A stretch of DNA of 64,000 nt. It comes from an uncultured Candidatus Saccharibacteria bacterium. Its GTDB lineage: Bacteria; Patescibacteriota; Saccharimonadia; Saccharimonadales; Saccharimonadaceae. The notes under the pieces are model-generated. The model saw only the letters and a list, made by a program, of their open reading frames with translations. It was not told the DNA's origin and did no database searches. The stretch spans positions 1 through 64,000 of the forward strand of contig CANENS010000002.1 of the NCBI GenBank assembly GCA_947428935.1. Reading direction: 5' to 3'. Each line of letters begins with the position of its first letter. The first letter of the stretch is position 1. The translations under genes and the position numbers were made by a program. Below are positions 48,377 to 57,062 of this stretch, in pieces.

Positions 48377-50185
48377 AGTCCAAATCAAAAACAAACACGG
48401 ACCATAAAAAAGTACTTTACAAATTAGTTTAATGATCAAGCGGTATCCACAAGCGAAAAGGTAATTTCTAGCCATAAATTACAATTGAGGAATTACCTAA
48501 AGCTTGCGGAGACCTTGAGCGTTTTCCAATTGGGTTAGTATTGACGAGATGTTAGTATTGGATCCAGAAGCTACTAGGAAATTTTTCTAGAGACGTTTCG
48601 TAAAGGAGTTCGACTAAATATGTTTGATAGACTGACAGTTCGTTGAGAACAAGCAGTGTTTTTGAATAATATGAGGTAGGATTTCAGGAGCATGTATAGA
48701 GAAGAATTTCGATCGGGGGATGTCGGCTTTATTGGTACGAGATAATAACTTTGTTGATAGGCGAATCATATCCCGCGACAGTGGTTTAGCTGTAGGCAGC
48801 AGCGAAAGTCTATCATATTAGGGAACTTGAATTTATCTTTCGAGATAAACTCAGTTTACTAGGTTAATGATTGTGCTAAAGGGAAGCAGGAAGATTTATA
48901 GCAATATAAGATCGACCGGAAACTCGTAATCTGAGATGCTGGACTAATGCTATCCTTGTTGGTAGCTGAGGTTTGGAATCGACGAATACTACTGGAAAGT
49001 TGATAGAAGTCTATGAATAAGTAAGGTGGGATTCTCTAAGATTGCAAAAGTCGATAAGATGGAAGGAAATAGCTATTGTTTGATTGTAAGAATCTATCGA
49101 TCGGGCGTTCAAACAGGAAACTGAGGGGCGCGAAGATGCCGGATGGAGTCTAAACATATTCACTTTGGTGATTCAGAGGTGATTTTGGGGCGTGAGTCTT
49201 AGAAGAATCAATGGAGTCGAGGGCAGGAAACTGTTGGAGAGATATGGTTAGTGTTCGGTGAGCGTGGAAACAAAGTTTCGGACGTCAAGATAGTAGTTCA
49301 AGTCGAAGTTGAGGATTTTATCCTTAACCAGGCGTTTTTGCAAGAGATAACTATGGAGAATTATACCAACGATATAGCTGGAAAGTTTAAGGATAAACAG
49401 GGAAGGACCATTTTTGAAGAATTTCTTGTACCGTGAGCGAAAGTATTAGTGTTTTGCGAGTTAGCACATTTTGATATCAGAACGAGCAAACGAAGAAGCT
49501 AATGCTTGACTGTGCCCCACAAAAAGTGGAGCGGTCAATAAACTTAACAGAGGGTGGGTAAAGTTGTGGCCCAAAGTAATCTGTATTGTTCGCCAGATAA
49601 CTTGCCCATTCTCTCTATGGGGAGAAGAGCGGAGATGCTAGGATCCCCTTTGCCTGATAAGGTGGCTTTTTTGAGCGACTTTACTAAGGCTTCGTGATAA
49701 GATTTTAGATGCTGAACCCTTCGGGGCTTGGCGTCTAAAATCCGTCTTGTTGAATCAGGGGAAGATGATATGCGCCGGAGAGGCGACGCAGAAATTAGTG
49801 ACCTTTGTATTTATATCTGTGACCGGGTGCGATTCCAGTGGCTTTGCCAGACGGAGTTGTTGTTCAAACACTAAAAAGTGATGAGAGCGATGTGAAAGGC
49901 AGATTAGCTTTTCACATGACCCGGGAGGGGAAGACCCCGATTCTATCAACTGCGCAATTCAAAACCTGTAGAAGGGGATGTTTTGCGGGTTGCAGCTTTG
50001 GAAAAAAATCGCGCTAGATTTGTGCTGGAAGGCCGTGGTGGGCAGAGAGGGAAGCGCGAGATGTTAGAGGGGGCGTGACGGTGGGTTGCGCTGATTCCGG
50101 GAAAGCTGAATGGGGTAGGAGTTGACGAGCGTTGGCGACGATGATCGGCAGGCAGTTCCCTGGACTGTATCGGAATTTTTGGTAG
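48377..50185 (+). ncRNA. Candidate giant structured noncoding RNA (~1.8 kb)
   Basis: No frame over ~61 codons on the plus strand in 1.8 kb of a gene-dense genome, yet a strong promoter precedes it. Many stable hairpins with stable loops occur: TTTATCT-TTCG-AGATAAA (48833), GCTATC...GGTAGC (48948), GCCCCAC-AAAAA-GTGG-GC (49512), CCCAT...ATGGG (49607), a 12-base stem GATTTTAGATGC/GCGTCTAAAATC enclosing CCC-TTCG-GGG (49701-49742), GTGAAAGGC...GCTTTTCAC (49896) and GGGG-AAGA-CCCC (49926). Runs of purine-rich linkers (GGAAA, GAAG) resemble large ornate RNAs such as GOLLD, ROOL and HEARO, but I cannot match it to any. The 3' end is uncertain; a hairpin then AATTTTT lies at 50135-50186. Confidence 0.6.
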
Positions 50186-50249
50186 AGTGTGGAGCTCGAG
50201 ATACAGTTTGGGGATGACGCAGGACGAGATTTTGTGCTATAATAAGCTC

Positions 50250-50603
50250 ATGCCTAAACACCTGATTCCAGTTATGAGTACTTTGGCGGCAGTAGTGATA
50301 CTGGCGATGTTGAATTTTACAACTCCGGCGGCGGTGGGTCCGCTCGGGGGTTTGGTTTTTTTTACAATGCTTTATGTCGTAGCGCTGGGAATATCGACCG
50401 CGATCGTGAAGCTGTTTGTGAAGGCTATGGGGCGGCAAATGGGCAAGAAAGAACAACTTTATGCGGCGGTAATCGCTTTCGGTCCGATTATGCTTATGCT
50501 CGCGCAATCGCTAGGAACTATGAATCCGCTCACCATCGTGTTGACGGTGGTGTTTGTCTTTTTGACCTGTTTTTTGATTAGCAAAAAGAGCGCGCGGGTG
50601 TGA
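50250..50603 (+). CDS. Small membrane protein, three to four helices
   Basis: 117 aa from ATG 50250; GTGCTATAAT ends at 50243, six bases upstream (leaderless). Hydrophobic segments at about 5-24, 29-58 and 67-113, with a KAMGRQMGKKEQ cytoplasmic loop. No recognised family. Transcribed immediately after the structured RNA region but from its own promoter. Confidence 0.6.
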   Translation: MPKHLIPVMSTLAAVVILAMLNFTTPAAVGPLGGLVFFTMLYVVALGISTAIVKLFVKAMGRQMGKKEQLYAAVIAFGPIMLMLAQSLGTMNPLTIVLTVVFVFLTCFLISKKSARV

Positions 50604-50650
50604 ATTAAGACGAAGGCTTTTGGTGCGGCTGATTTTTCCGTAATAGGGTT

Positions 50651-50767
50651 ATGCATATGTATTTTTGACTAGAGAAAACCGTAAGACATAAACGTTTTAC
50701 TGGGTGTGAGTCCAAAAAAAGCTCGATTTTTGGCTTTGTACCTCTGTTTATGTAATTTTGACAGTGG
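50651..50767 (+). repeat. Two further copies of the GTATTTTTGACAATG repeat
   Basis: Degenerate copies at 50651-50674 and 50741-50767 (TACCTCTGTTTATGTAATT then TTGACAGTGG). Same orientation as the copies in and near comM. They lie on the far side of the structured RNA. Confidence 0.5.
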
Positions 50768-50981
50768 TTATTTGGGGATTTACGAATGAATTTTTAGGCG
50801 CGATTAAGCTTTTAGTTAAAAATATTATACGCTTGATACGGATTTTTTGGTCGGTAAAGGCTAAAAAAGGGATTAATTGATTATGATTAAAATGATTGTA
50901 CAGCTAAAATGGTTAGTTTTGCTAAAAATGATTATTGTTAAAAAATGTGAACGATACGAAAAATTGTGTTAGAATAAGGTT

Positions 50982-51830
50982 ATGAATATCCAAGGGAAGT
51001 TGGCAGCACGTAAAGCGGCGCAGGATTTGACCAAAGAGATCGAACAGGCCACTAGCGCTGCTATTACTCCGGAAATTAAGGCGGTAAATACAGAGAGAAC
51101 AAAGGCCGCTATCCAGGGTCTAGGCCAGAGTGGACTAAAACAAGTGTCGCTTTCGGAAAAAATGGAAAAAGCTAATCAAGATAGCTCAGTGGTTGTTTCG
51201 CCGGGAAAAATACCCCAGAATGGGGTTGAGGGGCACTTGGAGGGGCCTGTAGGCACTTCGAACGAAAATGTGGGTCCGGACTCCACTAAAATGTCAGAAG
51301 GACTTCTGGTGAGTAATACGGAGCAAGAATGGCTTACGGAGAGCGCTTCTAACACCACTCTGGGCGAAAAGGCGACCATGAGTGCGGAAATGGATCAGAA
51401 TGGGCTTCGAAGTGATTTTGGAGGTTCTGAAGATTATTCTAGGGGTGGCGTTGATTGGAAAGTCGGGAAAGCATCGGAAACGTTTGCTTTGCCAGGACAG
51501 GAACAGATGGTGCAAAGTGGAGCAGAGCAAGAATTGGGGCGGGATGAAGCTGAGTTGTTGCAGGCGCAGAATTTTGTGGGTGAGGAGAGTCCCGAGCAGG
51601 TTCAGGAACGTTTGGCGGAAGACCGTGAGGATTTTGAGCAAGAGTTGAAGGTTGAAACTGGGAGAGCGAAACTGACAGCAAATCAGGAGCGGTTGACAGA
51701 TGAAGCGGTAAAACATATTGAGCAAGTGGTTGCGGAGACGGCGGATCGTCCAGGTGAGTTGGAGCGGGCTTGGTTCTTGGGGATGACGAAGTTTATCAAA
51801 AATAGTTATGGCCGTGATTTTGGAGATTGA
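50982..51830 (+). CDS. Acidic, low-complexity protein preceding the secretion ATPase
   Basis: 282 aa. TAGAAT at 50970-50975 is six bases before the ATG. Rich in E, Q, S, G, without membrane segments. Residues 1-50 and 195-282 are predicted helical (ELGRDEAELLQAQNF, EQVQERLAEDREDFEQELKVE); the centre is disordered. It ends six bases before the type IV secretion-type ATPase gene, so it is probably its cytoplasmic partner. Not recognised as a family. Confidence 0.6.
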   Translation: MNIQGKLAARKAAQDLTKEIEQATSAAITPEIKAVNTERTKAAIQGLGQSGLKQVSLSEKMEKANQDSSVVVSPGKIPQNGVEGHLEGPVGTSNENVGPDSTKMSEGLLVSNTEQEWLTESASNTTLGEKATMSAEMDQNGLRSDFGGSEDYSRGGVDWKVGKASETFALPGQEQMVQSGAEQELGRDEAELLQAQNFVGEESPEQVQERLAEDREDFEQELKVETGRAKLTANQERLTDEAVKHIEQVVAETADRPGELERAWFLGMTKFIKNSYGRDFGD

Positions 51831-51836
51831 AATTAG

Positions 51837-54812
51837 ATGCCTTGGATTTTGACGATAGTAATTACATTGGCAGTAATCATAGCCGTATCTGGTATGGTGC
51901 TGGGAGTTTTTGTTAGTAAACGCCGGAAGGCGAAGAACTATGAACGTGGCCTCAAGATGGTGCCGATGCTGATTCATTTGCCGCCTTCGACTGATGATAT
52001 TCAAGGGGGCGGGCGAGATGAGCGTGATGTGACAAATGAGGCACTTTCTCAGGCGCAAGTTATGTATTCAATCATCGCTTCAACATTAATTAAAGGCTTT
52101 AAGGCTAGGGTTTATGGACAGCGGCATATTTCTTTTGAAGTGGTGGCGACTAATGGTTTGATTAGGTATTATGCGGTGGTGCCGGCGGTGATCACGGAGA
52201 CGGTAAAGCAGGCGATCCTTTCGGCCTATCCTACGGCGCGGCTGGAGGAAATTGAGCCCGAAAGTATCTTCGCTAAGGGTGTGACTAGTGCGCAAGTGGC
52301 AGGCGGCGAAATGCGGCTTAAGAAAGAGAGTGTTTATCCGATTGCGACTTATGAAGATAGTAGGCGAGACGCAAGTCTGGCAATTTTAAATGCAATGTCG
52401 GTGGTGAAACAGGACGAAGGTGTGGTTGTACAAATTTTGTGTAGACCGGCGGATGAAAAGTGGACTGAAAAGTCGAAACAGTGTATACAAAATATACGAG
52501 ATGGCAAGGAAAAGAAATCGGGTAGTATAAAAGTTTTATACGCCTTGAGTAATTTTATTAAGGACTTGATTCAGGCTTTTCGGGCTGATCCAAATGAACA
52601 CAAAAATGATGAGCGTAAGCCATTAACTAGTTTGCAAGAGGAGGAAGTTGAGGCGATCGGCAATAAGACCAAGAGTCCGGGTTTCGAAACTTTGGTGCGG
52701 GTGGTGGCGAGTGCACGAGAACGGGAACGGTCAGAGGCGGTTCTGGGCGGTGTAGTGGCGGCTTTTGCGCAGTTTGACTCACCGAAATATAATGGCCTGA
52801 AATTTGAAGCCATGAAGGATACAAAAAAATTGGGCATTGATTATGTCTTTCGTTTTTTCCCGCAGGGGACGAAAGATAATATATTAAATGGCGTGGAATT
52901 GGCAACGCTTTTTCACTTGCCAGCGCAGAATGCGATTCCGACTTCACAGGTTGAGCGGCAGGCGATTAAGCAGGTAGATGGACCGGCGCGATTGGTGACT
53001 GAAGGAGTTTTGCTGGGAGTGAATGAGTTTCGGGGGGTGCAAAAGGAGATTCGCTTAAGCGAGAATGACCGTAGGCGGCATACTTATGTGATTGGTTCTA
53101 CAGGTATGGGTAAGTCGGTTTTACTGACTAATGTAGCGTATCAAGACATGGTTGAAGGGCGCGGCTTCGCCTTCATCGATCCACACGGGGATGCAGTAGA
53201 ACTATTATTGTCAAAGGTGCCTGAAAATCGAGTTGATGACGTGATCTATTTCGATCCGGCGGACATTGAGCATCCGCTAGGGATGAACATGTTTGAATTC
53301 GCCTCAGAAGACCAGAAGGATTTTATCGTACAAGAAGGTATCAACATGCTGGTGAGCTTGTTCGATCCGGGCGGGCAGGGCTATTTTGGTCCGCGAGGTC
53401 AGCATATGTTTCGTAATGCAGCGCTGCTACTCATGAGTGACCCAAATGGCGCGACTTTTATTGATATTCCACAGTGTTTCACTGATCCAGAATTCGTGAA
53501 AAGCAAATTGCCATATGTAACTGATAAAGCAGTATATGACTATTGGACGAAGGAATTCCCGGCCTCACAAAAATCGAATGACGCCGGCGAAGTAGTGACC
53601 TGGTTTGCTTCGAAATGGGGACCATTCCTCAGTAATACGATCATGCGTAATATTCTTGGTCAGGCTAAAAGCGGTTTTAATATTCGCGAAATCATGGATG
53701 GACAGAAAATTTTCTTGGTCAACCTTTCAAAGGGGCGTTTGGGGGATATTAATTCGAACCTGCTTGGGATGATTCTGGTGATGAAGTTTCAGGCTGCGGC
53801 TATGAGCCGAGCGGATATTTCAGAGCACGAGCGGAAAGATTTTTGTCTCTTTGTGGATGAGTTTCAGAATTTTGCGACTGAGAGTTTCGAAAGTATTTTG
53901 TCGGAGGCCAGGAAATATCGCTTAAATCTGTTCTTAGCAAATCAATTTATGACTCAGTTGACTGATAAAATTCGCGAGGGGATTTTGGGGAACGTGGGAA
54001 CGATCATGTCTGGGCGGCTTGGGGTGACGGACGCAGAGCTGATGGAGAAAGCGTTTACGCCGGTTTTTAACGCGGAGGATTTGCATAAACAGGGCAATTT
54101 CCAGGCGATTGCGACGGTGATGATGAATAATTTGCCGACTGCGCCGTTTACTATGAAGTTGTTGCCGCCGATGGGTGAGTCTGACGCGGAATTAATGGCG
54201 CGTATGAAGGAGTTTGTGGCGGTGAAATATGGACGTACGCGGGCGGAGGTTGAAGCGGAGATTAAGGCGCGTTGGAAAACGGTGAAAAAAGAAGAAAAAC
54301 AGGTTGAAAAAACTGGTGACCAGGGTCCGATTGGTGAGCTTGAGGCGATTCAGGGAAAAAAAGTGGCTACGGTACGGACGGAGATTGAACAGAAGGAAAA
54401 AACAGCGCTGAAAACTGGATTTTTAGATTCTTGGCGAGCAAAACGCGCTAAAATGACCTCTCAGGGCCCTCCAGAAGCTCGAGAAGAGGGTTCTGGGTCT
54501 GAGGTGTGGTCTGATAGCGTTAAAAGTTTAGAGAGGTCTGGTGTGGCTTCTGGAGAGCCCGAATCCCTTGCGAAAACGCCGCTAGGGCCAATTTCGGGGC
54601 AAAAGCTTGGTATGCCAGCGGAGAAAACGCAGGCGGGTCTTAACGGTGATTCTAAGGCTTCTGGAGGGCACCCTAAGGGGGTTGATCAGTCAAAGACGCC
54701 AGAAACATCAAAAGTGGCACAAGCACCTAGCGTTCCAGAGGCGCCAGATGTATCACCGGAGCCAAAAACGCAAAATAATGACGAAATCGTATTTCAAATT
54801 CGCAAAAAGTAG
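51837..54812 (+). CDS. Type IV secretion/conjugation-type ATPase (VirD4/TraG/VirB4-like)
   Basis: 991 aa. N-terminal membrane helix (4-28), a domain of ~350 residues, then a P-loop ATPase: Walker A IGSTGMGKS (about 420-427), FAFIDPHGDAVELLL, Walker B FCLFVDEFQNFATE (about 668-680) and a SEARKYRLNLFLANQF helix, which is the TraG/VirB4/HerA-like arrangement. The C-terminal 200 residues are a disordered K/E/P/S-rich tail. In CPR such ATPases occur with TrbC-like proteins (see 23240) and may power pili or transfer of DNA or effectors into the host. No relaxase or other mating genes are nearby. Confidence 0.85.
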   Translation: MPWILTIVITLAVIIAVSGMVLGVFVSKRRKAKNYERGLKMVPMLIHLPPSTDDIQGGGRDERDVTNEALSQAQVMYSIIASTLIKGFKARVYGQRHISFEVVATNGLIRYYAVVPAVITETVKQAILSAYPTARLEEIEPESIFAKGVTSAQVAGGEMRLKKESVYPIATYEDSRRDASLAILNAMSVVKQDEGVVVQILCRPADEKWTEKSKQCIQNIRDGKEKKSGSIKVLYALSNFIKDLIQAFRADPNEHKNDERKPLTSLQEEEVEAIGNKTKSPGFETLVRVVASARERERSEAVLGGVVAAFAQFDSPKYNGLKFEAMKDTKKLGIDYVFRFFPQGTKDNILNGVELATLFHLPAQNAIPTSQVERQAIKQVDGPARLVTEGVLLGVNEFRGVQKEIRLSENDRRRHTYVIGSTGMGKSVLLTNVAYQDMVEGRGFAFIDPHGDAVELLLSKVPENRVDDVIYFDPADIEHPLGMNMFEFASEDQKDFIVQEGINMLVSLFDPGGQGYFGPRGQHMFRNAALLLMSDPNGATFIDIPQCFTDPEFVKSKLPYVTDKAVYDYWTKEFPASQKSNDAGEVVTWFASKWGPFLSNTIMRNILGQAKSGFNIREIMDGQKIFLVNLSKGRLGDINSNLLGMILVMKFQAAAMSRADISEHERKDFCLFVDEFQNFATESFESILSEARKYRLNLFLANQFMTQLTDKIREGILGNVGTIMSGRLGVTDAELMEKAFTPVFNAEDLHKQGNFQAIATVMMNNLPTAPFTMKLLPPMGESDAELMARMKEFVAVKYGRTRAEVEAEIKARWKTVKKEEKQVEKTGDQGPIGELEAIQGKKVATVRTEIEQKEKTALKTGFLDSWRAKRAKMTSQGPPEAREEGSGSEVWSDSVKSLERSGVASGEPESLAKTPLGPISGQKLGMPAEKTQAGLNGDSKASGGHPKGVDQSKTPETSKVAQAPSVPEAPDVSPEPKTQNNDEIVFQIRKK

Positions 54813-54882
54813 TTGATTATTGTGCGAGATCGTAGTAATCTAAGGATAGAAGTTGGTGGTGGGAAATAAAAAAGGAGGTAAA

Positions 54883-54999
54883 ATGCAAAAACAGACAGTA
54901 GGTAGCTTCGGTTATCGTGAAGGTGATTTTATCAGTTTTGGAAACCGCAGGGGCGCTTTTGGGTTGACCGGTATGATGGGTCGGATACTTGTCGCATGA
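54883..54999 (+). CDS. Possible 38-aa peptide gene before gyrB
   Basis: ATG 54883 with a perfect AAGGAGGT six bases upstream, a frame of 38 codons and TGA at 54997. The peptide MQKQTVGSFGYREGDF... is glycine- and phenylalanine-rich and ends GMMGRILVA. It lies in the 230-base gap between the ATPase gene and gyrB. The ribosome site is stronger than most here, which is the main reason for listing it. It might be a leader peptide for gyrB. Confidence 0.45.
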   Translation: MQKQTVGSFGYREGDFISFGNRRGAFGLTGMMGRILVA

Positions 55000-55046
55000 A
55001 GATTTGTGCGCTATAATATAAGAGGTAATAAATAAGGGTACAGTAA

Positions 55047-57047
55047 ATGACTGCAAAACAAACAAGTGATGGGCGTGACGATTACGATAGTTCGAAAATT
55101 CAGGTTTTGGAAGGTCTGGAGCATGTGCGCGTGCGGCCGGGAATGTATATTGGTTCGACCGGTTTTGATGGGCTACATCATCTTTTGAAGGAAATTGCGG
55201 ACAACTGTATCGACGAGGCGATTGCTGGTTATGCTAATAAAGTAGAGATTATTTTATTAGAGGATGGCGGGATTAAGGTAAGTGATAATGGCCGCGGTAT
55301 TCCAGTGGATTTACATCCGAAGACGAAGAAATCGACTCTGGAAACGGTTTTGACGGTATTGAACGCGGGGGGAAAATTCGGCGGTGGTGGTTATAAGGTT
55401 TCTTCAGGTTTGCACGGGGTTGGTTCTTCGGTAGTGAACGCTCTCTCGACCAAGATGATCGCAGAAGTGCGTAAAAATGGTAAGGTGCACCATATTGAAT
55501 TTGCAGTGGGGAGGACCCAGGGGAAAGGTTTGGAAGTAGTTGGTGAGACGAGTGGCACGGGGACGACGATTATATTTTACCCTGATCCGACGATTTTTAA
55601 GGAGACTACGACTTTTGATTATAATTGGGTTTTGAATTATGCCAGGCATCAGGCCTATCTGACGAAGGGGATTTTAATTTCGGTTGAAGACCAACGGACT
55701 GGCGCCAAAGAGTCATTCTATTTTGAAGGTGGAATTCGGAGTTATGTGCGGAAATTGAATGAAGGTAAGGAAGTTTTGACTGATGGGATTTTTTATATCG
55801 AAAAAGAAATTGAGGATTCCGAGGTAGAAGTCGCTCTACAATATAACGACACTTATACTGAGACGATTAAACCGTTCGCAAATAACGTTTTGACGCCGGA
55901 TGGCGGGATGCATGTGGTCGGTTTTCGGACGGCTATGAACCGGGTTCTGAATGATTATGCGCGCAAGAATGGTCTTTTGAAGGAAAAAGAGCCGAATTTG
56001 ACTGGGGACGATATTAAGGAAGGTCTGACGGCGGTGATTTTAGTGAAGCTACCGGATCCGCAGTTTGAGGGGCAGACCAAGAATAAATTAGGTAATCCAG
56101 AAGTAAGAAGTTATGTTGATCGAGTGATGAGCGAGTACTTTGCCTATTATTTGGAAGAAAATCCGGCGGTGGCGAAGAAGATCGTTAATAAAGCGACTTT
56201 GGCGGCGCGGGCACGAAAGGCGGCGCGAGCAGCGCGAGATAGCGTGATTCGAAAAGGAGCGTTTGAGGGTTTGAATTTACCGTCGAAATTGGCGGATTGC
56301 TCGAGCCGCAACCGTGAGAATTGCGAACTTTTCATCGTCGAGGGTAATTCGGCGGCAGGTTCGGCCAAGGAGGGCCGCAACCCTCAGATTCAGGCGATTT
56401 TGCCTTTGCGAGGAAAAGTTCTCAATACGGAGCGCGCGCGCCTGGACAAAATGTTGGCTAATCAAGAATTAGTGAGCTTGATTAAGGGGATTGGTGTGGG
56501 GATTGGCGACCAATTTAACCTCGAGGGGTTGCGTTATGATAAAATTATTTTCATGACTGATGCCGACGTTGACGGTTTGCATATTGCTACTCTTCTTATG
56601 ACTTTCTTTTTCCGCTATATGCCAGAGGTGATTAAGACGGGCCATGTTTATTTGGCGAAACCGCCACTGTTTGGGCTATCGAAAGGAACCGGTAGCAATC
56701 GGAAAATTGATTATGTTTATGACGAGGTGGCGTTAGAGAAAAAGTTGACCGAGAAAATTGAGGAACGCAAGGCGGCGGGTACAAAAATTGATCCGACGCA
56801 GGAGCGGTTTAAACAGGCGGGTTATACGGCGCAAAATCGTTTCAAAGGTTTAGGCGAGATGGACGCTAAGCAGCTCTGGGAGACGACCATGGATCCGGAG
56901 AATCGGGTGTTAGTGCAAGTGCATATTGATGACGGCGAGAAGGCCGATGCAGTCTTTACGAAGCTCATGGGGGATCAGGTGGCTTTGAGAAAGAACTTCA
57001 TCCAGGCAGGGGCAGCAACAGTTAATCTTGATGAATTGGACTTTTAA
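55047..57047 (+). CDS. gyrB: DNA gyrase subunit B
   Basis: 666 aa. ATPase subunit of gyrase, which supercoils DNA. GHKL ATPase motifs: EIADNCIDEA, DNGRGIPVDLHPKTKKS, GGKFGGGGYKVSSGLHGVGSSVVNALS. TOPRIM: LFIVEGNSAAGSAKEGR and FMTDADVDGLHIATLLM. C-terminal QRFKGLGEMDAKQLWETTMDPENR. Length is that of short GyrB types. Promoter GTGCGCTATAAT ends at 55017. gyrA follows 15 bases on. Confidence 0.97.
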   Translation: MTAKQTSDGRDDYDSSKIQVLEGLEHVRVRPGMYIGSTGFDGLHHLLKEIADNCIDEAIAGYANKVEIILLEDGGIKVSDNGRGIPVDLHPKTKKSTLETVLTVLNAGGKFGGGGYKVSSGLHGVGSSVVNALSTKMIAEVRKNGKVHHIEFAVGRTQGKGLEVVGETSGTGTTIIFYPDPTIFKETTTFDYNWVLNYARHQAYLTKGILISVEDQRTGAKESFYFEGGIRSYVRKLNEGKEVLTDGIFYIEKEIEDSEVEVALQYNDTYTETIKPFANNVLTPDGGMHVVGFRTAMNRVLNDYARKNGLLKEKEPNLTGDDIKEGLTAVILVKLPDPQFEGQTKNKLGNPEVRSYVDRVMSEYFAYYLEENPAVAKKIVNKATLAARARKAARAARDSVIRKGAFEGLNLPSKLADCSSRNRENCELFIVEGNSAAGSAKEGRNPQIQAILPLRGKVLNTERARLDKMLANQELVSLIKGIGVGIGDQFNLEGLRYDKIIFMTDADVDGLHIATLLMTFFFRYMPEVIKTGHVYLAKPPLFGLSKGTGSNRKIDYVYDEVALEKKLTEKIEERKAAGTKIDPTQERFKQAGYTAQNRFKGLGEMDAKQLWETTMDPENRVLVQVHIDDGEKADAVFTKLMGDQVALRKNFIQAGAATVNLDELDF

Positions 57048-57062
57048 GGAAGGGAAGAGAAA

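Noticed and set aside
49251-49436. 61-codon frame within the long RNA region as a gene
   Set aside because: No ribosome site or promoter; crosses several stable hairpins; isolated within 1.8 kb of noncoding sequence.
47295-50185. Long RNA region as a degenerate rRNA or group I/II intron
   Set aside because: No rRNA core sequences, no domain V of group II introns and no intron-encoded protein.
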